Position numbers and translations under genes: made by a program
Notes under the pieces: generated by a model
Told to the model about the DNA's origin: nothing
Seen by the model: the letters and a program-made list of their open reading frames with translations, nothing else
Databases searched by the model: none
Shown: positions 12,633 to 24,400 of the stretch, piece by piece
Layout of the letters: each line of letters starts with the position of its first letter
Position numbering within the stretch: position 1 is the first letter of the stretch
Source: Branchiostoma floridae
Taxonomy: Eukaryota > Chordata > Leptocardii > Amphioxiformes > Branchiostomatidae
Reading direction: 5' to 3'
DNA length: 64,000 nucleotides
NCBI RefSeq assembly: GCF_000003815.2
Contig: NC_049988.1
Span: 7,745,395 to 7,809,394, forward strand

Positions 12633-15133
12633 TATACTCTGGCCCTGTAACACCTGCTGGTTTGGTAAGAATCGCTAAAATTGCACAGAATTGACAGCTA
12701 ACATATGTCAACATTTGGCAGCTGCAATTCACCCATCACGCTTATATAGGTCATTCTAAGATTTGTAGTCCCTAGTTCCTGTACGTAGGCTGTGTACATG
12801 TATAGCAAGGAGCTTTTATCTTGATAAAAGATCCTTGGGTATAACAGACATTGAAGAAATAAAGGAGAATAATTTTTCAGATGAGCACTGAACGGCCTTA
12901 AGTGAAGTCCTCAGACGTACTACTATATTGTACATTTGTAAACAAAGCGTTTATTCTCACTGTCACTCGGTGTATAATCGACACTTGTCGCGATTTTCCA
13001 CTTCGATCTGCCACAAATCAATTAAAAGCAATTGATATCCACGCGTTAATCAAAAAGCCTTCTGTCCACACGAAAGGGCCAAACAATATTCCCTTCACAA
13101 ATGGAAAATAATTTCCCATGGTAGCAAAAATTTACTTCTCTAAGCTTGCTATGTGGCTGTGTCTCGGCGGCAGAAACTAGTTCCATCACAATTTGACCGC
13201 AATTCAATTGTAGACTCTTCAGAATATACATTTTTGGGCTGAAACATAACGGAAAATGTTGTTTGGAATATCATTCGAAAGTGCCGTAAACTAAACATTT
13301 GTATGGTGGCCTAAGTACTTACAAGGAACCTCCTTGCTATATGACAAACGTCCTGTCGTTACATTGACGAACGACCCCACAACGCGAAAAAAAGCCAGCT
13401 GTCTGTAGACTTTCCAATTTCTCAGCTGTCTGACACCTTTTTCGAAACTTTCTCTCTGACACATCTGCACAGATGGAAAACCTAACAACAGCAGTCATTT
13501 CAAGTTCACCTGCTTTGGGGATATAACTGTTAACGGCAATGCTTCTTTTGGCAAGTCCCAGCGATTCCATGTACGGGTCCTACAGACTTGCACCTGTTCA
13601 GGGGCGATCCTAGCGGGACCTGCCCGCCATGACCACACGCTACGGTGTTTATTCACTCTCGCTGATTGTCACGCCTGCAACTGTGTTGTTTTTGGTACCA
13701 GCAGAAACTCCCATCGTCTGCAACACTTGTTCCCACACAGCTGTCGTAGGGAGTGATCTATGTGGGGCTTAGAAGAAAAAGCGACAACTGGGGAGTGATG
13801 TACAACTGTGTAAACCGTTACAAAATCACAGGCTTCTGAAAGCCATTGGGGCCTGCTCATCTGTCCTTTTCTAAACAGAATTCAACAAATAAAACAGATT
13901 CTATCTCGTAAATGGAACATACGTCTCCTTGGTTAAGTTCAAATAGCCCTTTACTGTCAAAAGATAAAGAGTGAATTTTACAAGTATTTTATTGGCACGT
14001 TTCTGTATCAGTCCAAGCAAAGTATACACCAAGGCAAGTGCTGGAAAACACCGACACGTGTTTCCAGCATGGTCGGCTTGTGTGGCCATTTTATCTCGGA
14101 TTTAGACATGGCTTTTCTAAATGCCCATTGGTATTCCCTTCCAGAGCCCGGCGGATCTCCAACAACAAGCAAATCCTTTGCTTTCTACCCTGTGGAACTT
14201 CTTTAGTCTTCAGAGCCACGGCGTCAGAGTTCGGTGTTTTCAAGCTGTTGTCTGCATTGAAACGATTCAACATTAGATAAATATTTATTCTAGATACATA
14301 TTAAAAAACATATTCCATTTCCCATTCAGGAATGGGATAAACAAATGCACAAAAGGTGATGAAACTTCAGATGATAGAGATGTGATTCTGATATTACAGT
14401 TGAGGACGGCGTAATATTAAGGCAATGTACCCCAGGCGTACAGGTGCAAGGGATTGTTGGAACAGTGCATGGTTTTCACCTCGCAATCTTTGAACAAATC
14501 TGCACTAATTTACAGATGTAGGGTTTAGCTCAGTGTTTTACGCTTGTTTAAATTTAGACTTCTAAGATTTCCCTATCTCGACTCTCAGTAGTGGTAGATT
14601 TCTCTCACTTTTGAAAGTAGTCAATTTTCTTTCTGAGTCTCCTGTGAGAAATTAAATTTACTAAAAATACGTGCAAAATGCCACAAAACACTGAGCCAGG
14701 CCCTGGATCTTCTTGTAGACTAGGAAAGACGGGGCATCACGGTTTATAACGGGTCGCCGTGGCACGTTAAATGCCCGGGTAAGTCTCCCATGTCTGTGTT
14801 GTGACAGCCTTGTTCTGTGCGAGTCAGGCGAAGCCGGGCAGAAAGCGAGAATTTTTCTGCGCATCTCCGCTTCCGGGACCAACCGTTTTGGTGTCACCTA
14901 TCGGAGGAAGAGAACTATCATTATGAAACTTTTTCTCACGTATGCAAGACCAAAGCAAAGTTTCTGTCATATACAGGTAAATTAATAGCTTCATTAACCC
15001 TTGCAAAAGATTAAGAATGTAGAAGGCAATGGCAATGCATGTTTTTGTAGGCACGTATCCGTTTGTAAAAATTGTATACATTATTATGTACAATTTATTA
15101 TCATTTATGTTTCTAATCTATCATTAGTTTTAG

Positions 15134-15275
15134 CATCATCATCATCATCATCGTTCGGCTGCAGCGCAGGCGACTGCAAGCCTTCTAAAGTTCCGCCTAT
15201 CAGCAGTGAGCTGGCGAAGCTGCCTGGGGGTGATCTGGCCATGATGGTCTCCCATTAGTCGCTGGACGTACTGTA
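15134..15275 (-). mobile_element. Possible 3' end of a CR1/L2-type non-LTR retrotransposon
   Basis: Read on the minus strand, a GC-rich block (about 15153-15275) ends in a short (GAT)n tail (15134-15152). That is the usual 3' signature of CR1/L2-clade elements, which end in short microsatellites rather than poly(A). No reverse-transcriptase coding sequence is left. Confidence 0.4.
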
Positions 15276-15904
15276 GATGTAGTTTTAGCATGTACTAGCA
15301 TGTGTTCCTTATCAAAGAAAGCAATAAATAATATAAAATGTAACCTTTGTAGTTTATCATTGAGACGTGGGTGAATTATTTCCTTTGATTAATTAGTAAA
15401 CAAACAAACAAATATTTCAGCAATCAAGTAATGAGGAGACTGTAATCAATAACTGCTTCCAGGTGCCACAAATCCACCTGTCTGAACACCTGGTCCAGGA
15501 CACTGTCTTCCCTAATAAGGAGTGGTCTAATTCCGTTGCCATGGCAGCATGGCTGTCATGACCGGGTAAGTTCAAAAGTTATCCTGAAGGGGTGTGACGG
15601 TGGATTTTCCTACGCCTACCAAATTCACGATCAGTTTAACTATTCAAAACTTGTCAGGATAACCTCTTATGCGACCTCCACTCCACAAATAAAAACCTGG
15701 GCAATGATCCCTTCTCTCTGGGTCAAAAAGTGAAGGACACACAAAAACACCATTGACTGAGACTATTGAACACCACTTCCTCCGACCGAAATGAGAAATT
15801 GAAGAAAGGGGAAATCACATTAATCTTTAGGTTTGAAGAAGGGACATTCTCAACCCCCAGATCGCATTGCGTTGTTACTAGTACCCTCTAAGCAGAAGTC
15901 AGGC

Positions 15905-16086
15905 TCCGGCTGGTTTTTTTTTTTGGGGGGGGGGGGGGGGCGTTTTTAGGCGTTTTTATCGGGCTTTCTATTTTGTACTTGAAGTTTATAACGCGAGACA
16001 TCAAGAAAACTGTACAGAATAGAAAACCCGATATAAACGCCTAAAAGACGTTTAAAAAAAAGACAGACAGAAGAAGCTGGATCGGC
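15905..16086. mobile_element. Foldback (MITE-like) element with poly-T/poly-G run
   Basis: The left arm (about 15941-15978, after a T run and a run of about 16 G) and the right arm (about 16008-16050) are imperfect inverted repeats sharing the core TAGGCGTTT-TATCGGG-TTCTATT-TGTAC. The outer parts (CTGG plus T run on the left, A run plus CCAGC complement on the right) also pair. The spacer is about 30 bp. No clear target-site duplication was found. Confidence 0.65.
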
Positions 16087-17840
16087 GTATCTATAGAGTA
16101 ATCTCCAAGCAGATGTAAGGGGTCGCGTTGTTCTTTTTATCCGTGTGCTTTGTTGCCGTTGTTCCTCATTAGTTTTTACACAAGACGCTCAGTGGAAGGG
16201 TTCACGACACAGTCTGATGGACATACAAAACAATTCGAGGCCACACTTCTGCTTTAAGTTTAGATTTAGTGTCAGATAAGACTGACACAAGGTAAATAAA
16301 AAAGCGATAAGTGACATCAGATCGCCAAGGTCTTCCTATGTCCACTGTCTCGAGGTTAAATGTATCGTTTGCTCGTCCTTGCTCTGGTCATGCTAGTGTT
16401 CTAAACACTGACCTAGGGTCTTAATTCAGTTTAAGGGTCTGTTTGTTTGTTTGGACTCTCAATTTGATAGAACACTTTGCATCTAACACGAAGTCCGGCA
16501 TTTTCAGTACGGTTCGAAATAATATTTTAAGGACAGGTTGCCTACTAGACAACCGAAATCAACAGCTACGTTACTTGTCACCAAACTGGGCAAACGGGTA
16601 TTTTGAATCCTGTTTGTTGTTCGGTAGTGGCGAAAACATCATGATTTCTCTCCCAACATCTGCTTGAAGATTATGACGACAAGGGATTTCGACAGGCACG
16701 ATTTATAGGTTACACCGCAAATTTACGGATGTTGCAGAAACGTGTATCCAATTCATCTGCCATGGCTGGCGATCAACCAAAACCACTTCACCCAGCAGAT
16801 CTGTATCAAAACAAACAGGGGAGGCTTTCCCTTTCAATGAACCTGTCTGTCGTTAGCTTGTGTCGGTAATTTCCGTGGGCAATTGGTTCACGGCCGATGC
16901 GCCTGGTTTATCAAAAGCGGGATATTATGATCCTACTAATTTTCCGGCTTGTTGAAAATGGCCGTAAATTGATCGGCGAAGCTTGGTGTTGAGTTCCAAC
17001 CGCGCCGTAAATCCTTCGCTAAAAGTGTGAATGAATCAAGATTACAAATATAGCAGTTGACAGACTGAGATCATGAGTTATAAATAACGCAGACAGTATA
17101 GATAGGGTTACGGTTGGACCAGACATCGTGTTACGTGTTACTGTGAACGTTTAGAGCATAACGCGTAGGCATCCAAACACATATGTTGTAAGAATTTGAG
17201 CCTAACGCTAAGTGTTGGAATTTGCTGTGAGATAGAGGGGTCGGCGTGGATCTTTTGCGTTTTCGAGACTTTGCTGTCATATTTGGCTGGAGTAAAACTA
17301 CTTTCGTCCGCCCATTCAAGCCGACCGTCAATGAACTGTGAGAAGCCAGGCTATTTTTGTCCACGGTGGGGACAAACATACTGTTTTGGGACCTGGGGTC
17401 CTGTCTTATATATCCATCTCCAACACACTAATAGATATCCTAACTGCAACATTACGTCCCTCATAATGGAATTTTATTCAATTTCCTACAGAAAATAGTA
17501 CCACTAGTTGTCAGTCTTCAGCATTGCATTGGACAGGTCTTTTATCTTATAAGCCTAACGTCCTAGATTTTTTTTTGCATCTAGCTAGCTATCGAACAGC
17601 CAGTTATGATTGGAGCACGAAAAATACAATCGAGCAAAAGAAGCTAATGTATAATTCTATTGTAACGTTATAATTTATATGGGTTTCCAATCATACTGCA
17701 GTACAAAGAAAGGCGATCAATCAAGATGAGGTAAGAAGCTAAAAAACGGTATGCCAAAATTTTCAGGTTTCGCTCTGAGAGTAACGTTAATCCTACAAAA
17801 GGGTTAACGTTACACAGACCAATGAGTTAATAAAAGCTCG

Positions 17841-18038
17841 TTGAATAGTCTCCACGATTTTTGTTCAACGCAGACTACATTTTCTGCCCCACGTGACTGT
17901 AGCCAGCAATCCCATCGACCAATCAACAATGATCGTTCCCCTAATTTTGGCAGTTTTTCGGGGTCAGCAGGGGTGAGAGGTCATAGGTTAGCTTGTTGGC
18001 TGTACTTGGCTGTAGTAGTGAGAGTGAGTCCTGACAAG
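17841..18038 (+). promoter_or_regulatory. VAT1: VAT1 5' UTR and proximal promoter
   Basis: A CACGTG E-box lies at 17890-17895 inside CCACGTGAC (close to USF/TFE-type CLEAR motifs), and a CCAAT box at 17919-17923. AGGTCA and AGGTTA half-sites follow at about 17975-17990. No TATA box is seen. The frame upstream of the VAT1 ATG is open but holds no in-frame ATG, which supports 18039 as the start. The transcription start site cannot be fixed from sequence. Confidence 0.5.
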
Positions 18039-18413
18039 ATGGCGGAAGGCGGAGATGCAGCAACGGTCGCGCACGAGGCGGGCAACGCCGTACAGGAGAC
18101 CCCGAAGGCCGAGCCTGAGAAGGCGGCGGCGCCCGCGGAGCCAGCCCCTCCGGCGGAGCCTGCAGAGCCCACGGTGCGAACCATCGTGTTGACGGGCCAT
18201 GGCGGCTACGACAAGCTGTCGGTACAGCAGAAGCCGCAGCCCAAGGCGGGGAAAGGCGAAGTGCTGGTCCGAGTCAAGGCGGCCGGACTCAACTTCTCCG
18301 AGCTGATGGTCAGGCAGGGTCTGCACGACCGCATGACCAAGCCACCCGTCGTCCTGGGCATGGAGGCCGCAGGAGTCATCGAGGAGCTGGGCGAGGACGT
18401 CAGCGGTCTCGAG
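18039..18413 (+). CDS. VAT1: VAT1 exon 1 (residues 1-125)
   Basis: The ATG has a strong context (AAG ATG G) and is the first in-frame ATG. The exon encodes the Ala/Pro/Glu leader, the first beta strands of the MDR fold and GLNFSELMVRQGLHDR (83-98). It ends GAG|GTAGGT in phase 0. The exon and following bases are CpG-rich. Confidence 0.93.
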
Positions 18414-21400
18414 GTAGGTTCATGTTCGGTGTGCGTCGCCCCACGGGCCGGGCAGCCTGTCCCAAGCGCCGCGGCCCCACCCCGACCCTCGACCGCGCTT
18501 CAAATCTATCACCCCCCTTCGCTTCTGTCAGCTGCCATTCAGTCCCTGGGGCCAGGGCTTCCGCCCGATGTCACCGTATATTTCAGAACCCGCTAAATCA
18601 TCGGATTTTGCCGCCAGAATCGTCGGAAATGTCTTACTTTGCCGTGCTTTGTTCTTGTTCTTTCCCCCACGCCACGCTCAGGTTTCAGCTCCCCACGCCA
18701 CGAAGACGGCGCCATACATTACAATAACAATAAGCCACGCGCGTCGGACCCGCCAGAAATGCACAGTATTGATCAATTATTCATAATTTCCCGGCGTCGG
18801 GCGATGTTCAGACCCCAGTTCGGCCATAAATCGTCCAAATGTCACGTAACGGTGTTTAAAGTGCAGTAACCCCGGGCCCCGTGCCCCAAGATTTCTTCCA
18901 TTTTAGGGCAGTTGTAACGGTTACTTGTGACAATGCACGCTTTGTGTATAGCGAGGACTTGTATTACATATGCATCTCAGGTGCAACTTCCATACATAAT
19001 CAGGGGACGTCTTGCCATCATTCTTTGTCGACTAGCGGCCTTAGATTTATTTCTCAGGGTCTGGGATTTGCCCCAGTTGAAAAAGACGACTTGCACACTT
19101 CTTTTGACACCTTTTCAGTAGACAACATTCAAATGCATTGTGCTTGGACTTAATTATTTGGTCTTGCTGAAATAAGTTGTCTTCATACATAGACAAAGTC
19201 TGAATTCAAAAGAATATATCAGGCTTTTGAAGTGTTCTTTTATTGCAATATTTCCATGTCTATGGACAACAAATAATACTATTTTTAATCAATTTCATAC
19301 ATTATTTGCTACAAATTTCCTTTTTTTCCCTTTCAAAGTTGCACATAGTCTATCTAAGCCTTCTTGTTCCCCCTGCTTTTGTGGTCCCAAACAAGCTATT
19401 AGCACGGACGATAGACACAAAGTGCAAGTGAGTTTTATCTCCGCTGAGCACGCTGACAACCAGACCGTTGGGCAATGAGCAAACACTGTGTTTAAATTTG
19501 TCGACTAATCAGATTGATGGTTGATTACACAATTGTTTCTACCAGCCAGGGACGTACAAATATTTTGTTTCAACTGTAAATGGGGTCGGTTCAAACAAAA
19601 GCCGTTGTAGGAAGCAGGTAGCCCCTGTCCGCGATGTAGGTTGACCTCCCGTTGTAACACCTGCTTTTTTGTGTGACCTGTGATGGCTTGACGTTCTTTG
19701 GACGCTGGCCCAGTTTGTTTGCATTGGGTCATTCGTTTATGCCTTGGACAAAGAGACGGACATGGCAATTGTGTTACTGCCCAACTGTTTGATTGGAAAG
19801 AAAATTCAAACAGGAAAATGGGGCTCGTGAAAAGTGGATTTTTTAACAATTTGTGTACACTTGTAAAAGTGCTTGTTGTAGCTATCCATTTGTCCTGAGG
19901 GTGTATAGGTATGTTTGGCAAGGATTAACCATCCAAAGCAAAAGTAACACTGGTTTTGGCTAATGTATAGTGCATCAGGAGTTAAAAGTAAGCATTTTCT
20001 ATTGTCAAATTATCATGTTCTGTGATCTGCCTTTGTGAAGCATGTAAAACTGGAGAAAACAACTGTGGATTTTGTACCAGCACATGGATTATACCCCTGT
20101 ACACGTAGCAAACAGTGTTTTACCTATAATTGGATTTCGGAGAGGCTGGCTTGACGTATAACGGTTGGTGAGGTGGCTCTGCGCACACGTCATGGGCTTG
20201 TTGTGTCGGCGCGGGCCCACTGTAAATCACCCAATCATGTTTGCCTTTCTCGTCTCGAGTCCGTCCACGAGTTGTTCAAATAAAGTGCCTCGTTGGAGGT
20301 CGGGCACAGACAAGTGCAGTATGGGTGGGAGGGGCTCTCGTGTTTGCCCTACCAGTACAAAGCATGTGCAACGGTTTTTAGCTGTCGTTCTTTTCGCGTT
20401 AAACAGCCATAGATTTTTGTGTGTGTCCTGCCCCTCCTAAAGCAACAATCCTTGAATATTTTCATCTTACTAATGAGTCGCCATGCCATATACTATGCAA
20501 TTGTCTGCACTTCTCTAGAAAACACAATATGAATAAAAAGCAATTGTCCATTATGTAGATTTGCTTCTGTAACCGTCTTTACCAAGCTTGCCAGAAGCAT
20601 GGGTTACAAGCTTGTCCAGCAAAAAAGGCACTATAGAATGTTGCATGTAACGTACCACCGACCTTGGGAATTCCAGTACATGGTTCACAATGCGCCTTTG
20701 TTTGTGGACATATGCCTTGTCACCCGGACATCAACCAACACCTGGGCTGGGCTTTCTGCTTCCCTGCCCCCTGCCCTCTTACATGTAGGGTTCATAGGTG
20801 TGTTACAGTGTTATAGAATGTACAGAAACACATTTCAATGTGTTTTTGGAATCTCCTATTCCCCTATTTGCTGAGTATTTATTGAAACGTCCTTTACACT
20901 TTCACCAGACTAGTTCAAGTACTTGTACTCTACCGCCCTCCCTTTTGGTTGGTACTTACATTGTTTCCAAAAGACTTTTACTTCAAGCGTAAACCTTTCC
21001 AGGCCTTAGAAGTCTGAACCATTGCTTGTTTTCATTGTACAAATTCAAAAGTGTCCCAGCAAGTTTGTCCAACAACCCCAACATAATTACAAAGCCCCCA
21101 GGCACCAAAACAACCTGGCCAATGTACCTTGCCTGGTTACTCTAAGTTGACAGGTAGCATCCGAATGGTAACTTACACATTTGGTCCAAGGCTGAACCAA
21201 CGAAATGTTTTGTTTCTCTGATATTTCTAGTCAAACTAACTTTGTAGGAAGAGAACAAATTCTGCAGAGACAAGTACAATTATTTTTGCCTACATATTCA
21301 GTGTGGGAGCCAATAACCAATTTTAAAGATAATTTTACATATTTTGTTACATATACTGTTTGCTAGCTTTCATAGATCATCAAAAAAGACTTCATATTGT

Positions 21401-24400
21401 TTGCATTGAAATCATTAACGATAGAAATAGGTAAATTAGATTTGTTTTTTGCCTTGTCAGCATGAAAAAAAATTCTGTCACGAAGCTCTTTGATGTATAG
21501 ACATCATTGCACCTTATTGGTCTGATCTGAGATACAGCTTTGCTGCAGTCTAATTCAATTACAGAGTATCGATTTTTCCCCCATGGGTTTACTTAATTTT
21601 GCAGTGTACTTCACTCTATCAAGCAGACCAAATTTGTTGTATGGGGTCTTTATTGGTAGATTATATCAGGGAAAACTAATTTTCCCTCTTTCTGCATGGA
21701 TGGAAAGCAATTTGTCATGAAACGTACGGTTATGTCTGTGTCACTGGCTATCTGAAGGGTCACGCACATGTTTTATTGCTACTGCTGTCTCTTCTATTAG
21801 GGGGGGACACTATTTTGCAAAAATGCAGTTTTTGATGAAATACGCCCCTAGAAATATGGAGACGGTCCATCTGAATATGAAAATGTAAAAATTTTGAAAA
21901 TATTTGATTGCTAACCCCCCTGTACATGCCCCCTGAAGTTTTTAAGTTGACAATGTACTAAACTAGTATAACGCTATACTACCAAACATGCTTAATGCCT
22001 TAGAAATTGTACTTTGGCATCCTTGGCAGAATATTTGACTTCAGGAGAGATCATTGTGGATATCTGAACCTCCAAATGTATTTCCCATGCAAATATGGAC
22101 TATTCCAAATCACCCCCATGGCAAAAATGGACTGATCCAAACTCAAAATTGGACCAAACGGGCTACAGGTATAATCCCGTATATTATAGAATAGTCTGTA
22201 TTCATTTCTACCAATTTTTACACTCAATCGCACAGAGGCAGTTAGCCTTGTATGATGATAAAACGCCAGTGGTACTCAAATACTCTGCAAAACAGATTTC
22301 TTTGTAGCGAAATGGAGTATCACAAGTTTTCACATACTGAATCAGGTTCAGGTCCGGACCTCTGGACCTGAACCACACCTGCATGAACCTGAATTTTCTG
22401 TACCGTTTACTCACCCCTATTAGGCACCCCTGTAGTTACATGTAACTTATGTTTTATCCTATCAAGAAATAAATACGTATGCATGTTGGTGGGGGAAAGT
22501 TATGTAAGAAGTGGTGGAGCCGATGTTGTGGGCCCCAGGTTCTTTAGAATGCTGCACGAGGAACGGTTAAACTACAGGAACTAAGAAACACACACAAGAC
22601 ACAGGTAATGCCATTGACACGCACGGGAGCTGTTAGTCGGGACCCTCTCTCTGCTCTCTCTGTCCAACTGTCTGTCCCCAACCCAACAACTCCTGGCTTT
22701 TTATTTCAGATCCCAGACACATAACAATAGACAGGTTCACCGTTCACAGTAGGGAAGTGGGCCTAACACTTCTATGTAACATATCACCTATATGGTTTCC
22801 CTTTGATGTACAGGTAGATTAAAGCAAAATCATTTGCATCCAGACTTGATACGAACTTGCTAACTTGGTTATCAAAGGAACTCGCATTTACATAAAGATT
22901 AGCTGTTGCATTGACAGACTCCATGCCTCACACTTATGAGGGCCTGTTTTATCCTAATACACATCAAAGGTTACAAAACATATCTAAAACAAAACTATTA
23001 CAATCTAAGTATTTCTGCCCCACTTACAGTTGTGTTCCAACTGAAAAATTTCAGGTTGCCCACTGCGCTACCTGGATTTAAAATTACAACTTACGTTGCG
23101 CCAACCAAAATGCATTTTCAAGTGTGCAAGTGGGTATTTCGAGCACTGTTGCTGAAGGTAAAGGATGTAGCCTTTGGGTTTATCTCTAAGGAGATGTTCC
23201 AACAGACAAGGAAATAAGAAGTCTGTAGTGCCATTGTCCAAGTGGTAACCACAATTACCAATCTGAAGTGGTACTGAAAAAGAGAAGAGAACCTGGATCG
23301 TTTAGACAGTACAGTAGAGAAGTCAGGAAAGGAGGCAGGATACCAGAGATTCTGATAGCTTGGAAGAGAAATGAAGAGGAGATTAAGAAGCAAGGACTCA
23401 ATGGGAAAGAGATTGCAAACATTGCTGTTGATTGGAAGAGAGACAAATACCTACCACAAACCCTGAAAACCCAACATGGATCTTTCACATCAACAGCAGA
23501 AGTTGATATATTGTAAGTGTAAAGCTGGCCCAACTCAAGAACACAGCCCTGTCACTACCGATAACCACGAAAACTCCATCTGCGGTCAACCTAAAATTGT
23601 ACTTGAACAATGTTACACGCCATTGACACCATCAATGAGTATAAATTTGACTATGGTTCTTTTGATTCTGTTGTAAATAGATGTACCAATAAAACATTGT
23701 TGAAATTCAGTATCGCAGGCATATTTCTTACAATGACAGATATCAGGGCTCGAAATACTACCTGCTTATGCAGGGTAGTGCAGGTAAAATTGGAGCTGTG
23801 CAGGTATTTCTGGTGTCTACCTGCACCTAACCTGCACTGGTCCATGTACTGAGTATATACAGGTTAGTGCAGGTAAAATTGGGGCTGTGCAGGTATTTCT
23901 GGTGTCTACCTGCACCTAACCTGCACTGGTCCATGTACTGGGTACAGGTTAGTGCAGGTAAAATTGGAGCTGTGTAGGTATTTTGTCTACCTGCACCTAA
24001 CCTGCACTGGTCCATGTAATGGGTATATACAGGTTAGTGCAGGTAAAATTGGAGCTGTGCAGGTATTTTTGATCCAAACTTCAGGGGGTATGTACAGGGG
24101 GGTTAGAGTTTTACAATTGCCTAAATTTTGTGATTTCTGTGTTTATATAGATCATCTCCATATTTTAGGATGCGTATTTCAAAAAGTTTGTACTAATGTC
24201 CCCCCCTACTTCTATGTACTGTAATCTTTGCTACAATGGATCATAGAGAGGCACTAGGCAGTGGGCCAAATGGCTGGGTTCAATTCTTTATCTAACCATG
24301 CCAATGCCAGTATTTTCTAGGGCCAAATCCTGCATACTTTACCTGCCCACAGGAATTACCAGGAGGAAAGTTTATGTATAAATACCAAAAGGCGGCCATC

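Larger units (their letters stand above)
7321..17840. other. Divergent intergenic region between the Rnd-like gene and VAT1
   Basis: I recognise no protein-coding gene here. A minus-strand open frame of 131 codons (7675-8070) and one of 81 codons (9025-9270) match no family I know; 7780-7930 is relatively GC-rich. The region holds a (CT)n tract, a CTCF-like motif, a possible non-LTR retrotransposon end, a poly-G foldback element and GGTACAG/AGGTCCGG-type short repeats at 11340-11395 and 11619-11640, with GGTACAGG blocks facing each other in opposite orientation. Because the flanking genes diverge, this DNA probably carries cis-regulatory elements for both. Confidence 0.6.

Noticed and set aside
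17841-18038. N-terminal extension of VAT1 upstream of 18039
   Set aside because: The frame is open but starts with TTG and has no ATG before 18039, which has the strong start context.
23651-24015. Minus-strand frames with MDQCRLGAGR repeats
   Set aside because: They arise from the 85-89 bp minisatellite, whose periods are not constant multiples of three, so the frame is not maintained.
23760-24070. CRISPR-like array
   Set aside because: Units are contiguous near-identical copies without unique spacers, in an animal intron; it is a minisatellite.
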